Source of the DNA: Aerococcus sp.
GTDB lineage: Bacteria; Bacillota; Bacilli; Lactobacillales; Aerococcaceae
Length of the DNA stretch: 55,694 nt
Direction of reading: 5' to 3'
Assembly (NCBI GenBank): GCA_022768285.1
Contig: JALEMJ010000020.1
Span: 1 to 55,694 of the forward strand
Shown here: in pieces, positions 8,070-15,782 of the stretch
Layout of the letters: every line of letters begins with the position of its first letter
How positions within the stretch are numbered: position 1 is the stretch's first letter
Position numbers and translations under genes: made by a program
Notes under the pieces: generated by a model
Told to the model about the DNA's origin: nothing
Database searches by the model: none
The model's input: only the letters and a program-made list of their open reading frames with translations

Positions 8070-10274
8070 TTACTGTTGGCGAACCACGCCGATAAAGTCA
8101 CCCTTACCGATATGGTTCGGGTTAGCTAAGGTTAATTTTAACTGATTATCGTGCTGATTGGTAATCACAACTATAACCGTTGCTTCTTTACCTGCAGCTT
8201 TGACTTGATCAATGTCCATCTCTGCAATCGGATCGCCGATATCGAGAACATCACCAACTTCAACATGCATGGTGAATGGTTCACCGTTCAATTCAACCGT
8301 ATCAATTCCGAGGTGAACGAGCACTTCCACACCTGTATCAGATTTTAGTCCGATCGCGTGTTTGGTTGGGAAGACTGCCGTCACTTCACCTTTAACAGGC
8401 GATACAATATGCCCATTGCTCGGTTCAACCGCATAGCCATCTCCCATGGTCTTCTGACTAAAAAGATCATCCTTCACTTCCTCAATCGGCAAGTATTGTC
8501 CATCTACTGGTAAAGCTAATTCTTCAGACGTCGTGGCGACGACTGCCGCTTCCTCTTTTTCATCAATCACAGGATCTGCCTGATCAAAATTAGCCTCTGG
8601 AATGGCTTGACCGGAGTCAATCACGTCCTGGATATCGGATTTCAAGACATCTGCTTTCGGTCCGTAGACGGCCTGGACACCATTCTGTTTGATCATCAAG
8701 CGCATAGCCCCTGTTTTCTTCCAGAGTTCTTCATCGCCGACTTTTTCGGGATCGGCTACCGTGACACGTAGACGCGTCATGCAAGCATCGACATCTTCAA
8801 TATTGTCAATGCCACCGAGTAAATGAATCACATTGAATACTGTCTGATCTCCATTAGCCGTTGTAGTCGTTTCTGCTGATGAGTTACTATTTGCTGGTTT
8901 AACTTGGGCTTCTTCATAGTTACCGTTACGTCCTGGCGTTGCGTAGTTGAATTTACGAATCATGAAGTTCGCAACAAAGTAACCAATCACCCCAAAGACG
9001 AGACACGCGATGAAGAAGTTGATCAAATCACCAATAAGCCCACCACTCACAATCAGTGGCACACGTGCCGTAAGTTCGATCAACCCGAAGGAATGTACAC
9101 GTAAGTTAAAGATATCTGCAATACCGAATGCAATCCCCTGCAATACGGCATAGACAACGTACAACGGAATAGCGAGGAACATAAACATAAATTCGATCGG
9201 TTCAGTAACCCCCGTCAACAATACGGAGACCCCTGTTGAGAGGAACATCCCTTTGTAGAACGGCTTCTTGTCCGGATCGACATTGCGATACATCGCGACT
9301 GCAATACCAATAAGTAATCCGGCTGCACCGATCATCTGTCCAACTTTGAAACGCGCCGGTGTCACAGATGTTAATAAGTGCTGGTATGCAGCAGTATCAC
9401 CTGCACCGCGCAAATTGACTAAGTCCTGAATCCACGCTAACCACAGCGGATCCTGACCTTGAACAACTTGTCCAGCCTGTGCGCCGGTCATAATAGTGTA
9501 AGTACCACCCAGTGACGTATAGTTCATCGGGATCGTCAACATATGGTGCAAACCGAATGGTAGCAATAGACGTTCGAGCGTCCCGTATAGGAACGGCGCG
9601 AGGAATGGGGCACTATCCTGAGAAGAAGCCAGCCATACCCCGAAGCCGTTAATACCGCCTTGGATAACCGGCCATACCAATGCCATCACAATTGCTGCAA
9701 TCACTGAACGTAAAATCACAACGAACGGTACGAAACGTTTTCCGTTAAAGAATGATAGAACATCTGGCAGCCCGCGGAAATTGTAGTATTTATTGAATGC
9801 GGTCGCACCGATAAACCCAGAAACTATCCCGACGAATACCCCCATGTTCAGTGCTGGTGCTTCCAGTACTGAAATAAAATAGCCGTTAACAGGGATCGAT
9901 TGCCCGAACCAGGTCTGCGTCATCGCATTCGGATCGGCTAACATATCTGTTGTTACGCCGAAGAATGCCCCGGTCAAACGGTTAATTAATAGGAAGGCGA
10001 TCACAGCAGCAAAGGCCCCACCCGCACGTTCTTTTGCCCAGCTACCACCGATAGCTACCGCGAAGAGCAAGTGCAAGTTACCGATAATTGCCCAACCAAT
10101 TTCTGCCATCGCATGACCGATCGCGTTGAGCCAACCCCAATCCGCAATCAATGGAATGGCATTACCGATACTCAGCATCAATCCAGCTGCTGGCATAACG
10201 GCAACGACAACCATCAATGCCTTTCCGAATTTTTGCCAAAAATCGAAGTTAAATATTTTCTTTATGGCACTCAT
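8070..10274 (-). CDS. malT: Maltose PTS transporter, EIICBA
   Basis: A single-chain glucose-superfamily PTS permease of 734 residues: EIIC membrane domain (~1-430), EIIB with the phospho-cysteine in DACMTRLRV, and EIIA with the phospho-histidine in EVLVHLG. An upstream in-frame start would add 11 residues, but AGAGGTGG lies 6 bases before the ATG of MSAIKKIF, which also matches the family N-terminus. Maltose as substrate is inferred from the MalR-type operator in its promoter and the MapP-type gene just downstream; glucose as an extra substrate cannot be excluded. It would deliver maltose 6'-phosphate to the cytoplasm. Confidence 0.87.
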   Translation of the reverse strand: MSAIKKIFNFDFWQKFGKALMVVVAVMPAAGLMLSIGNAIPLIADWGWLNAIGHAMAEIGWAIIGNLHLLFAVAIGGSWAKERAGGAFAAVIAFLLINRLTGAFFGVTTDMLADPNAMTQTWFGQSIPVNGYFISVLEAPALNMGVFVGIVSGFIGATAFNKYYNFRGLPDVLSFFNGKRFVPFVVILRSVIAAIVMALVWPVIQGGINGFGVWLASSQDSAPFLAPFLYGTLERLLLPFGLHHMLTIPMNYTSLGGTYTIMTGAQAGQVVQGQDPLWLAWIQDLVNLRGAGDTAAYQHLLTSVTPARFKVGQMIGAAGLLIGIAVAMYRNVDPDKKPFYKGMFLSTGVSVLLTGVTEPIEFMFMFLAIPLYVVYAVLQGIAFGIADIFNLRVHSFGLIELTARVPLIVSGGLIGDLINFFIACLVFGVIGYFVANFMIRKFNYATPGRNGNYEEAQVKPANSNSSAETTTTANGDQTVFNVIHLLGGIDNIEDVDACMTRLRVTVADPEKVGDEELWKKTGAMRLMIKQNGVQAVYGPKADVLKSDIQDVIDSGQAIPEANFDQADPVIDEKEEAAVVATTSEELALPVDGQYLPIEEVKDDLFSQKTMGDGYAVEPSNGHIVSPVKGEVTAVFPTKHAIGLKSDTGVEVLVHLGIDTVELNGEPFTMHVEVGDVLDIGDPIAEMDIDQVKAAGKEATVIVVITNQHDNQLKLTLANPNHIGKGDFIGVVRQQ

Positions 10275-10309
10275 CAATTCCACCTCTTTTAATGTTATCG
10301 TTTTCATAA

Positions 10310-10337
10310 ATTATAACGCAAACGGTTGCATTGTCAA
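10310..10337 (-). promoter_or_regulatory. malT-mapP promoter with internal MalR operator
   Basis: On the minus strand TTGACA (10337-10332), a 16-base spacer and TATAAT (10315-10310), both perfect. The spacer contains GCAAACGGTTGC (10318-10329), differing by one base from the palindrome at the malQ promoter. A repressor bound between the hexamers would block initiation. Confidence 0.85.
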
Positions 10338-10436
10338 TAGATATTTTTAGTTCTACGTTATTATTTCAAGCACCACCGTTGAAATTCACAGGCCTCTCAC
10401 GCATAATGAAGAGGATATAACGAACGGGAGGGCATT

Positions 10437-11138
10437 ATGGCTTTTATTGAAGCAAAAAATTTATCCAAAACATACGCTTCAGCAGAACACGACATTGAAG
10501 CAAATAAAGCATTATCCTTCAGCATTGAGGCTGGCGAATTGGTGGTCATCACTGGGGCGTCCGGCGCCGGCAAAACCACCCTACTCAATCTGATCGGCGG
10601 GATGGATGTGCCGACAGATGGTGAATTGACGATCGATGGCGAAAAGGTTTCCGATTTTGACTCCAAACAGCGCACGGACTATCGCCGTCAATCGATCGGT
10701 TTTATCTTCCAATCCTACAACCTCATGCCTAAATTGAACGCCACCGAAAATGTTGAACTCGCATCCGATCTGGTCGACAATCCGCTGCCGACCGACGATG
10801 TCCTCGAACGCGTTGGGCTCGCCAAACGTGCAAAAAACTATCCTCGCCAATTATCCGGTGGTGAACAGCAGCGTGTAGCTATTGCGCGTGCCATTTCAAA
10901 ACGACCAAAATTGTTATTAGCCGATGAACCGACCGGCGCACTCGACGATGAAACGGGTAAAACTGTTCTGCGGCTCCTTCAAGAATTGAGTCAATCAGAA
11001 GATATGACGGTCATTCTAGTCACACACAATCAGGCACTAACGCCGATTGCTGATCGCGTGATTATCTTAGATGACGGCGAGCTCGCTTCATCTGAAATGA
11101 ATGATTCGCCTGCTGACATCGACGATATTCATTGGTAA
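10437..11138 (+). CDS. ABC transporter ATP-binding protein, MacB/LolD type, without a permease gene
   Basis: A 233-residue ABC ATPase with Walker [11 protein letters not shown]-loop [10 protein letters not shown], signature [14 protein letters not shown], Walker [13 protein letters not shown] and H-loop VTHNQ. The FIFQSYNL and DEPTGALD sequences are typical of the subfamily that works with FtsX-like (MacB) permeases in antimicrobial peptide or lipoprotein export. Unusually, no permease lies up- or downstream: the gene stands alone between the malT promoter and a terminator 18 bases after its stop. It may act with a permease encoded elsewhere. A good ribosome binding site (GGGAGGG) precedes the ATG. 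Confidence 0.9.
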   Translation: MAFIEAKNLSKTYASAEHDIEANKALSFSIEAGELVVITGASGAGKTTLLNLIGGMDVPTDGELTIDGEKVSDFDSKQRTDYRRQSIGFIFQSYNLMPKLNATENVELASDLVDNPLPTDDVLERVGLAKRAKNYPRQLSGGEQQRVAIARAISKRPKLLLADEPTGALDDETGKTVLRLLQELSQSEDMTVILVTHNQALTPIADRVIILDDGELASSEMNDSPADIDDIHW

Positions 11139-11155
11139 TTTTTAGAACCCATTGT

Positions 11156-11190
11156 AAAAGGCACTGTGCTGTTGTTGCGCAGTGCCTTTT
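11156..11190. terminator. Bidirectional terminator between the ABC ATPase gene and pepX
   Basis: AAAAGGCACTGTGC (11156-11169) pairs with GCGCAGTGCCTTTT (11177-11190) with one G-U pair, followed by T tracts in both directions. Confidence 0.9.
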
Positions 11191-11200
11191 TTGTAGTCTT

Positions 11201-13354
11201 TTATAATACGGCTAACTGTAATTTGATTGTCGATTCATCGAGCGTAAACTGACGTTCAATCTCGGGAAGCAAAGTATAGCCGCGATCGTAACCGAAGATG
11301 ATTAATCCGAGCCGATGCCCTGCTGGAATCACCGTATCCATACCGACAAAATCCATCTCATACGGGTGCGATTGCATCGGATCAAATGATATTTCCGGGG
11401 TGAGCCGATGATCCTTAGTATTCAGCAAATTAATCCAGCTGCGTGTCACGATACGGTAAGGTGTCGCATGGGACATTTGATTGAACCACGTTTTCTTAAT
11501 TTCACGCTGCCAAGCTACGCGCTCTGTCTCCGTTAAAGTTTCTATTTTCTGATCGACAGTAATGCCGTCACCGAAATCTACTAGCCACGCGGACAAAGCG
11601 CCCGGTGCATGATCAACCGTAACTGTCAAATCGAGCGTACTGATACCGTGTAGATGTATGTCGCGCGTGAGCGGTTCACTGAGTCGCATCACCGACGTAT
11701 GGCTTGATGGTGTTAATATTGCTTTTTCCCAGGCGTTAACAGATGGGTAGTCTAATTTATCCTGGAAGGTACTCTGTTGCTGGCTAAGGGATCCAACATA
11801 GTCATTCAGTACACCTTCGCTGTCAATCTGCCAGTATTGCGTCGTTGCAGTAGTCGTATCGACCAACTGCCAATCATCTGCGTCCCACTGACTCTGTACG
11901 ATTCCCTGACCATCTGACCAATCCCACGTGCCGACGTCCAATAACCAGTGATCGAACCAATGATCTAAGAGCGCCAAATAATCGTAGTTCTCTAAGCTAT
12001 GCAGAGAAATATGTTCGCCGCGATGAATAACGAAATGACGGTGTGCGTTGCTTCCTGCTGTCGCCTTCAGCAGTTTAAACAGGTGCGATGGTTTCACATT
12101 CCAGTCATTCATCCCTTGAATAAAGAGGTACGGCACCTTCAAATGTGTAGCATCCTTCAAATAATTGCCGCCGTCCCAATAGTCATTATACTGTCCACTC
12201 CCGCGATCCATATCATGGGTGATCTTTTCTAAAACCTGTTGCCACTGCGCGGTTCGCGCTTTTGGTGCATTGGTTGGATTCAATAAAAAGCTCTCGCAGT
12301 ACCACGACAGTAAATCGATATCCTCGCCGATAAAGCCTTCCGGCGCAACGACTAACCCATTGTATCGGTAGTAATCGTACCAGGAGGCAATGGCAGCTTC
12401 CGGTGCAATCGCTTTGAGGACAGGACTCTGTGTTTGAGTCGCTACACCGATCTGCAACGTGCCTAAATAAGACCGTCCAGTCATACCAACCGAGCCATTA
12501 CTCCAGTCGCATGTTACTGCCGTCTCTCCTTCTAAATCATAAAAGGCGTGCGCATCGCCGTTGACCCAGCGTAGCACACTATCGACAGCTTCTACTTCAA
12601 GTTGCGTGCCTGTCACGTTGAAGCCCTGAGAATAGTACGCGCCACGTCCAGCATAAATCATCACCGCATAACCGCGGGACACATAATGTTCATAGAACGA
12701 CAAACGTTCAGCCGCTTTCGGCCAGTCAGTATGTTCACTAGTTAGCGCTTGATCCTTAATCGGGCGATGCTGCGCCGGTTGCGGTTTCAAATTAAGTGCT
12801 ACTTCATCAATCGGTTCACTGTAATCTTCGCGATTGGGATGCAAATGTTTATCAAAAGCTTCTTCATTCGTTCCCATCATGTATGGATCAGCCACAAACA
12901 CGATTGGTACCCCGCTTCCCGATGTAATTTCTTTTGGTCGGCGGATATACACTTCCGTCAAATCACCGTAATTGGAATCAGTCGTGGAATAGTCGCTCTC
13001 CACAAAAATCCGTTCGGTAATCGACTGGCGTTCATCATACGCCGTCAGTGCCCGCTCATGAAAAATAAGTGGCCCTTCTGGCTGATATTTCCGTAAAAAT
13101 TGCGGTAAATATGCCGAATGTATCAGCTCTTCTAATACGTTAAAACGTCGCGTCACCGAAAAGCTCAAAATTTTCTCAAGCAGATCGGTCGGTGTTGTGT
13201 ATTGCTGTGGCAATAACCGTTTGAGCTGATCATGGACACCTTCTGAAAAGCGTTCGCTACCAAAGTAGTCGAGAATCATCGACGTCGTGAATGCCGATGT
13301 CGCAAACAATTCCGTCCCAATTTCATGAACGATGGATTGATCAATAACTTTCAT
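11201..13354 (-). CDS. pepX: Xaa-Pro dipeptidyl-peptidase (S15)
   Basis: PepX removes X-Pro dipeptides from the N-terminus of peptides in the cytoplasm and is typical of lactic acid bacteria using casein-like or collagen-like peptides. About 717 residues, somewhat shorter than the ~760-800 usual in lactobacilli and lactococci. The nucleophile serine is in GMTGRSYLGT, and the acid and histidine are in the region ending FVIHRGEHIS. The C-terminal jelly-roll domain is present. Two adjacent ATGs occur; the second (13354) has AAGGAG at better spacing. It follows the LOG-family gene by about 20 bases and is cotranscribed with it. Confidence 0.93.
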   Translation of the reverse strand: MKVIDQSIVHEIGTELFATSAFTTSMILDYFGSERFSEGVHDQLKRLLPQQYTTPTDLLEKILSFSVTRRFNVLEELIHSAYLPQFLRKYQPEGPLIFHERALTAYDERQSITERIFVESDYSTTDSNYGDLTEVYIRRPKEITSGSGVPIVFVADPYMMGTNEEAFDKHLHPNREDYSEPIDEVALNLKPQPAQHRPIKDQALTSEHTDWPKAAERLSFYEHYVSRGYAVMIYAGRGAYYSQGFNVTGTQLEVEAVDSVLRWVNGDAHAFYDLEGETAVTCDWSNGSVGMTGRSYLGTLQIGVATQTQSPVLKAIAPEAAIASWYDYYRYNGLVVAPEGFIGEDIDLLSWYCESFLLNPTNAPKARTAQWQQVLEKITHDMDRGSGQYNDYWDGGNYLKDATHLKVPYLFIQGMNDWNVKPSHLFKLLKATAGSNAHRHFVIHRGEHISLHSLENYDYLALLDHWFDHWLLDVGTWDWSDGQGIVQSQWDADDWQLVDTTTATTQYWQIDSEGVLNDYVGSLSQQQSTFQDKLDYPSVNAWEKAILTPSSHTSVMRLSEPLTRDIHLHGISTLDLTVTVDHAPGALSAWLVDFGDGITVDQKIETLTETERVAWQREIKKTWFNQMSHATPYRIVTRSWINLLNTKDHRLTPEISFDPMQSHPYEMDFVGMDTVIPAGHRLGLIIFGYDRGYTLLPEIERQFTLDESTIKLQLAVL

Positions 13355-13374
13355 CATTTTCTCCTTTTGAGGTA

Positions 13375-13914
13375 TTACTCTGAATCCGAGAGTGCTGCAA
13401 TCACAGCTTCTAAATCATCCGCAAGTACTAAACGGTCGATATCCGCGGCTTCAATAAATCCTTCTGATACCATATGTTGATACATACCATACAGCGCGTC
13501 ATAGTAACGATTCACGTTGTAGAGAATACATGGTGCATCATAGAGGCCCACGCGCACCCAAGAAATGATATCTGCAATTTCTTCAAGTGTGCCTGGTCCC
13601 CCTGGCAGTGCGATAAATGCGTCTCCGAGTTCTGCCATCTTCGTCTTACGCGTCGCAAAATCCGGTACAACCTCAAAATCCGTAATCGCATCATTACCAT
13701 CCTCGCGTTGTAGTAGAAACTTCGGCATGAAGCCCGTAACTTCACCACCGTTTGCCATCACTGCACGTGAAATGGTCCGCATTAGGCCCACATCGCCGCC
13801 ACCGTAGATCAAACGGTGGTGATGCGAGCCGATCCACTTGCCGAGCGCTTCGGCAGCCTGCTCATAAATTGGTGAATTTCCTGGATTTGAACCGCAGTAT
13901 ACTGTGATATTCAT
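13375..13914 (-). CDS. LOG family protein (Rossmann-fold nucleotide-binding, TIGR00730)
   Basis: A 179-residue LOG-type protein with the signature GGGDVGLM and PGGPGTLEEI. Family members are phosphoribohydrolases that split nucleoside 5'-monophosphates, including cytokinin precursors in plants; the bacterial substrate is usually unknown. A TTG start 15 bases upstream is possible, but GAGGAGG lies 6 bases before the ATG at 13914, which begins MNITVYCGS as in the family. First gene of a pair with pepX; no functional link to PepX is known to me. Confidence 0.88.
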   Translation of the reverse strand: MNITVYCGSNPGNSPIYEQAAEALGKWIGSHHHRLIYGGGDVGLMRTISRAVMANGGEVTGFMPKFLLQREDGNDAITDFEVVPDFATRKTKMAELGDAFIALPGGPGTLEEIADIISWVRVGLYDAPCILYNVNRYYDALYGMYQHMVSEGFIEAADIDRLVLADDLEAVIAALSDSE

Positions 13915-14068
13915 AGCGTTCCTCCTCAATTACTTTTGCTACTATTCTAACAGATTCATCGACACCCCCTGTGACAGAAACATTTAATCTTTTACTAAGG
14001 CATTGATTTCCCAGCTTCACCGTCCCCTATCTTCGGGTAGAATAGAGATCAGAATAGGAGGGATTGTC

Positions 14069-14287
14069 ATGGCAAACTACGAATATAAAGTCATGCAAGT
14101 CACGTTAAAGGAAAAACTCTTCGGTACGGGATCGCGAAACTTGAACGGTTTAGAGGATGTACTGAATAAACAGGCAAAGAAGGGCTATCGTCTGCATACG
14201 ATGACCACCAGCAGTGCGGAGAGCGACGGGGCAAGCGGTGGTGACCGCATCCAAGCGACACTCGTTTTCGAACGCCTCACTGACTAA
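14069..14287 (+). CDS. Small DUF4177 family protein
   Basis: A 72-residue cytoplasmic protein starting MANYEYKVMQV, with the pattern of DUF4177: a hydrophobic-polar strand, then LEDVLNKQAKKGYRLH (long helix ending in a GYRLH motif), then a strand near the end. Function unknown. The longer frame from 14003 has no ribosome binding site, whereas AGGAGG lies before the ATG at 14069. It is monocistronic with its own terminator. Confidence 0.8.
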   Translation: MANYEYKVMQVTLKEKLFGTGSRNLNGLEDVLNKQAKKGYRLHTMTTSSAESDGASGGDRIQATLVFERLTD

Positions 14288-14300
14288 TTTATTGCATGAC

Positions 14301-14345
14301 AAAAGCCTCCGGAAATGCGTATTACCGCATATCTCGGAGGCTTTT
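14301..14345. terminator. Bidirectional terminator
   Basis: AAAAGCCTCCG (14301-14311) pairs with CGGAGGCTTTT (14335-14345), with an internal TGCG/CGCA stem. It separates the DUF4177 gene from the convergent dehydrogenase gene. Confidence 0.9.
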
Positions 14346-14368
14346 CTCGTTATAATTATACTGAATAA

Positions 14369-15436
14369 CTAGTCTTGTTTAACTGGGATCAAGGCTGGCA
14401 AGTCACACATTTCAACGTAACCACTCATTGTCGTATCAACGACAGAAGGAATTAAGTTAACAAGTGGTGCAGCAGATGTAATGTATCCTTCATCGAGGTT
14501 ATCAGGCATAACGTTGTTCAATGGTACGTGGAGGTAGGATGGCCAACCTTCGACACGAATGTCGTTTTCAATTGGCAATTCTGGTGTTTGTGCATCACGT
14601 ACTTTGTGGACACAGCGCATCATGACAACTTCTTTACCGCGGTCAACTAATGACATATTGAAGCGGTGACCGCAAACCGTGCCTTTCTTCACTGGGCCGT
14701 AGTAAGTATCCAAATCTTCCGGTGCTAGGAAGATTTCGTGGTGCGTCTTGTATTCATCATATTTCAAACCGATGCGGTCAGCGATCTCAAAGGCTCCGGA
14801 TAAGTAATAGGCATTGATGAATTTCGCAATGTGATCTTCTTCAGAGTCTGGTTCAGGAATCTCTGATAATTCTTTCCCGTAGTATAGGTTAGATACCCAG
14901 TAAGATGTGTTATCGGCATCATCTTCACCAGTCTGAACGGTAACATGGTCAACGTGCCCCATAATTCCGGAAATAATCAACGGAATGTAGGAGCCGAATG
15001 CCCCTGGAAGCAAGCCGGATGGTACGAAGGCAACATTGTGGGCTTTCGCATGTTCATCCAATAATTTATAAACTTCCGGTTGCGTCTTCTGGCAGTGATA
15101 TACCGGAATCGTCGTCAATAAGTTCTTACCAGCATCTAATGCTTTAACCATTTCTGGAGTTGAAGGCGTGAATGTTCCCTCGTCATCCTGTTTGGTTGGC
15201 AAGAAGTCCAATACAATATCAGCAGGAATCTGCAAACTTTCATCTAAGTCTGAGATGACTTTAACACCGAGTGGTTCAAAGCCAAAGACTTCACCGACAT
15301 CTTTGCCGACTTTCTTCGGGTCAACATCCACAGCACCTACGAGTTCCAACGTATAGGTTTTTTGAGAAATCATACGCACAGCAACACGTGCCACGTTACC
15401 GAGACCCCAAACAATAACTCTATACTTCTTACTCAT
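14369..15436 (-). CDS. NAD(P)-dependent dehydrogenase resembling 2,4-diaminopentanoate/amine dehydrogenases
   Basis: A 355-residue oxidoreductase with an N-terminal Rossmann motif VWGLGNVARVA and a DapB-like NAD-binding domain (ADIVLDFLPT). A long substrate-binding region includes PSGLLPGAFGSYIPLIISG. The overall pattern resembles the family of 2,4-diaminopentanoate dehydrogenase and native amine dehydrogenases, related to dihydrodipicolinate reductase; substrate unknown. A GTG at 15442 is 3 bases after GGGAGG; the ATG at 15436 has 9-base spacing and is preferred. It is monocistronic and under a promoter carrying two copies of CGTTTGCAA. Confidence 0.72.
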   Translation of the reverse strand: MSKKYRVIVWGLGNVARVAVRMISQKTYTLELVGAVDVDPKKVGKDVGEVFGFEPLGVKVISDLDESLQIPADIVLDFLPTKQDDEGTFTPSTPEMVKALDAGKNLLTTIPVYHCQKTQPEVYKLLDEHAKAHNVAFVPSGLLPGAFGSYIPLIISGIMGHVDHVTVQTGEDDADNTSYWVSNLYYGKELSEIPEPDSEEDHIAKFINAYYLSGAFEIADRIGLKYDEYKTHHEIFLAPEDLDTYYGPVKKGTVCGHRFNMSLVDRGKEVVMMRCVHKVRDAQTPELPIENDIRVEGWPSYLHVPLNNVMPDNLDEGYITSAAPLVNLIPSVVDTTMSGYVEMCDLPALIPVKQD

Positions 15437-15483
15437 GATCACTAACCTCCCTGATCAACTTATTCTTCTTTGTTAATAATTTC

Positions 15484-15512
15484 ATTATAGCGTTTGCAAA
15501 TTCGTTTGCAAG
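15484..15512 (-). promoter_or_regulatory. Promoter with tandem CGTTTGCAA repeats
   Basis: On the minus strand TTGCAA (15511-15506), a 16-base spacer and TATAAT (15489-15484). CGTTTGCAA occurs twice on the plus strand (15491-15499 and 15503-15511), 12 bases apart, filling the spacer and -35. The repeat looks like LacI-family half sites, but no regulator gene is adjacent to name it. Confidence 0.6.
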
Positions 15513-15702
15513 TACTTTCACAAAAAATTACCTATTTTCTATCAGTAATACTTGGAAGTGCTTATTTAGTAGCATTTAAGCGATATTTAAAAATTTTAGT
15601 TATTGTCTATAATTAACTAATAATTCACAAAATAAGCATTATCATTGCTAATAAATCCAATTTTTGCTCTTATTTTTATGCTCGAATAGCTATTATTAAA
15701 AA

Positions 15703-15740
15703 TAAAAGCGCTTGCAATTAGTCTAATAGTGTATTACACT
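15703..15740 (+). promoter_or_regulatory. treP promoter with cre site
   Basis: TTGCAA (15712-15717), a 17-base spacer and TACACT (15735-15740). TAAAAGCGCTTGCA (15703-15716) matches the CcpA cre consensus at all but one fixed position and overlaps the -35. The same -10 (TACACT) is used by the divergent GH65 operon. Confidence 0.7.
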
Positions 15741-15756
15741 ATCGTAAAGTGAAACA

Positions 15757-15766
15757 TGTATATACA
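15757..15766. promoter_or_regulatory. TreR-type operator before treP
   Basis: TGTATATACA is a perfect palindrome and the core of the TTGTATATACAA operator known for TreR of Bacillus. It lies between the -10 and the ribosome binding site. The same core, with the same CA on one flank, occurs at 21865-21874 in the GH65 operon leader. Confidence 0.78.
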
Positions 15767-15782
15767 GGAAAGGAGATTTCCG

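Larger units (their letters stand above)
15437..15782. other. Intergenic region, AT-rich, with two divergent promoters
   Basis: About 345 bases with no credible gene. The left part holds the minus-strand promoter of the dehydrogenase gene, and the right part holds the treP promoter, cre site and TreR operator. The centre (about 15520-15690) is AT-rich and I see no further structure in it. Confidence 0.7.
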
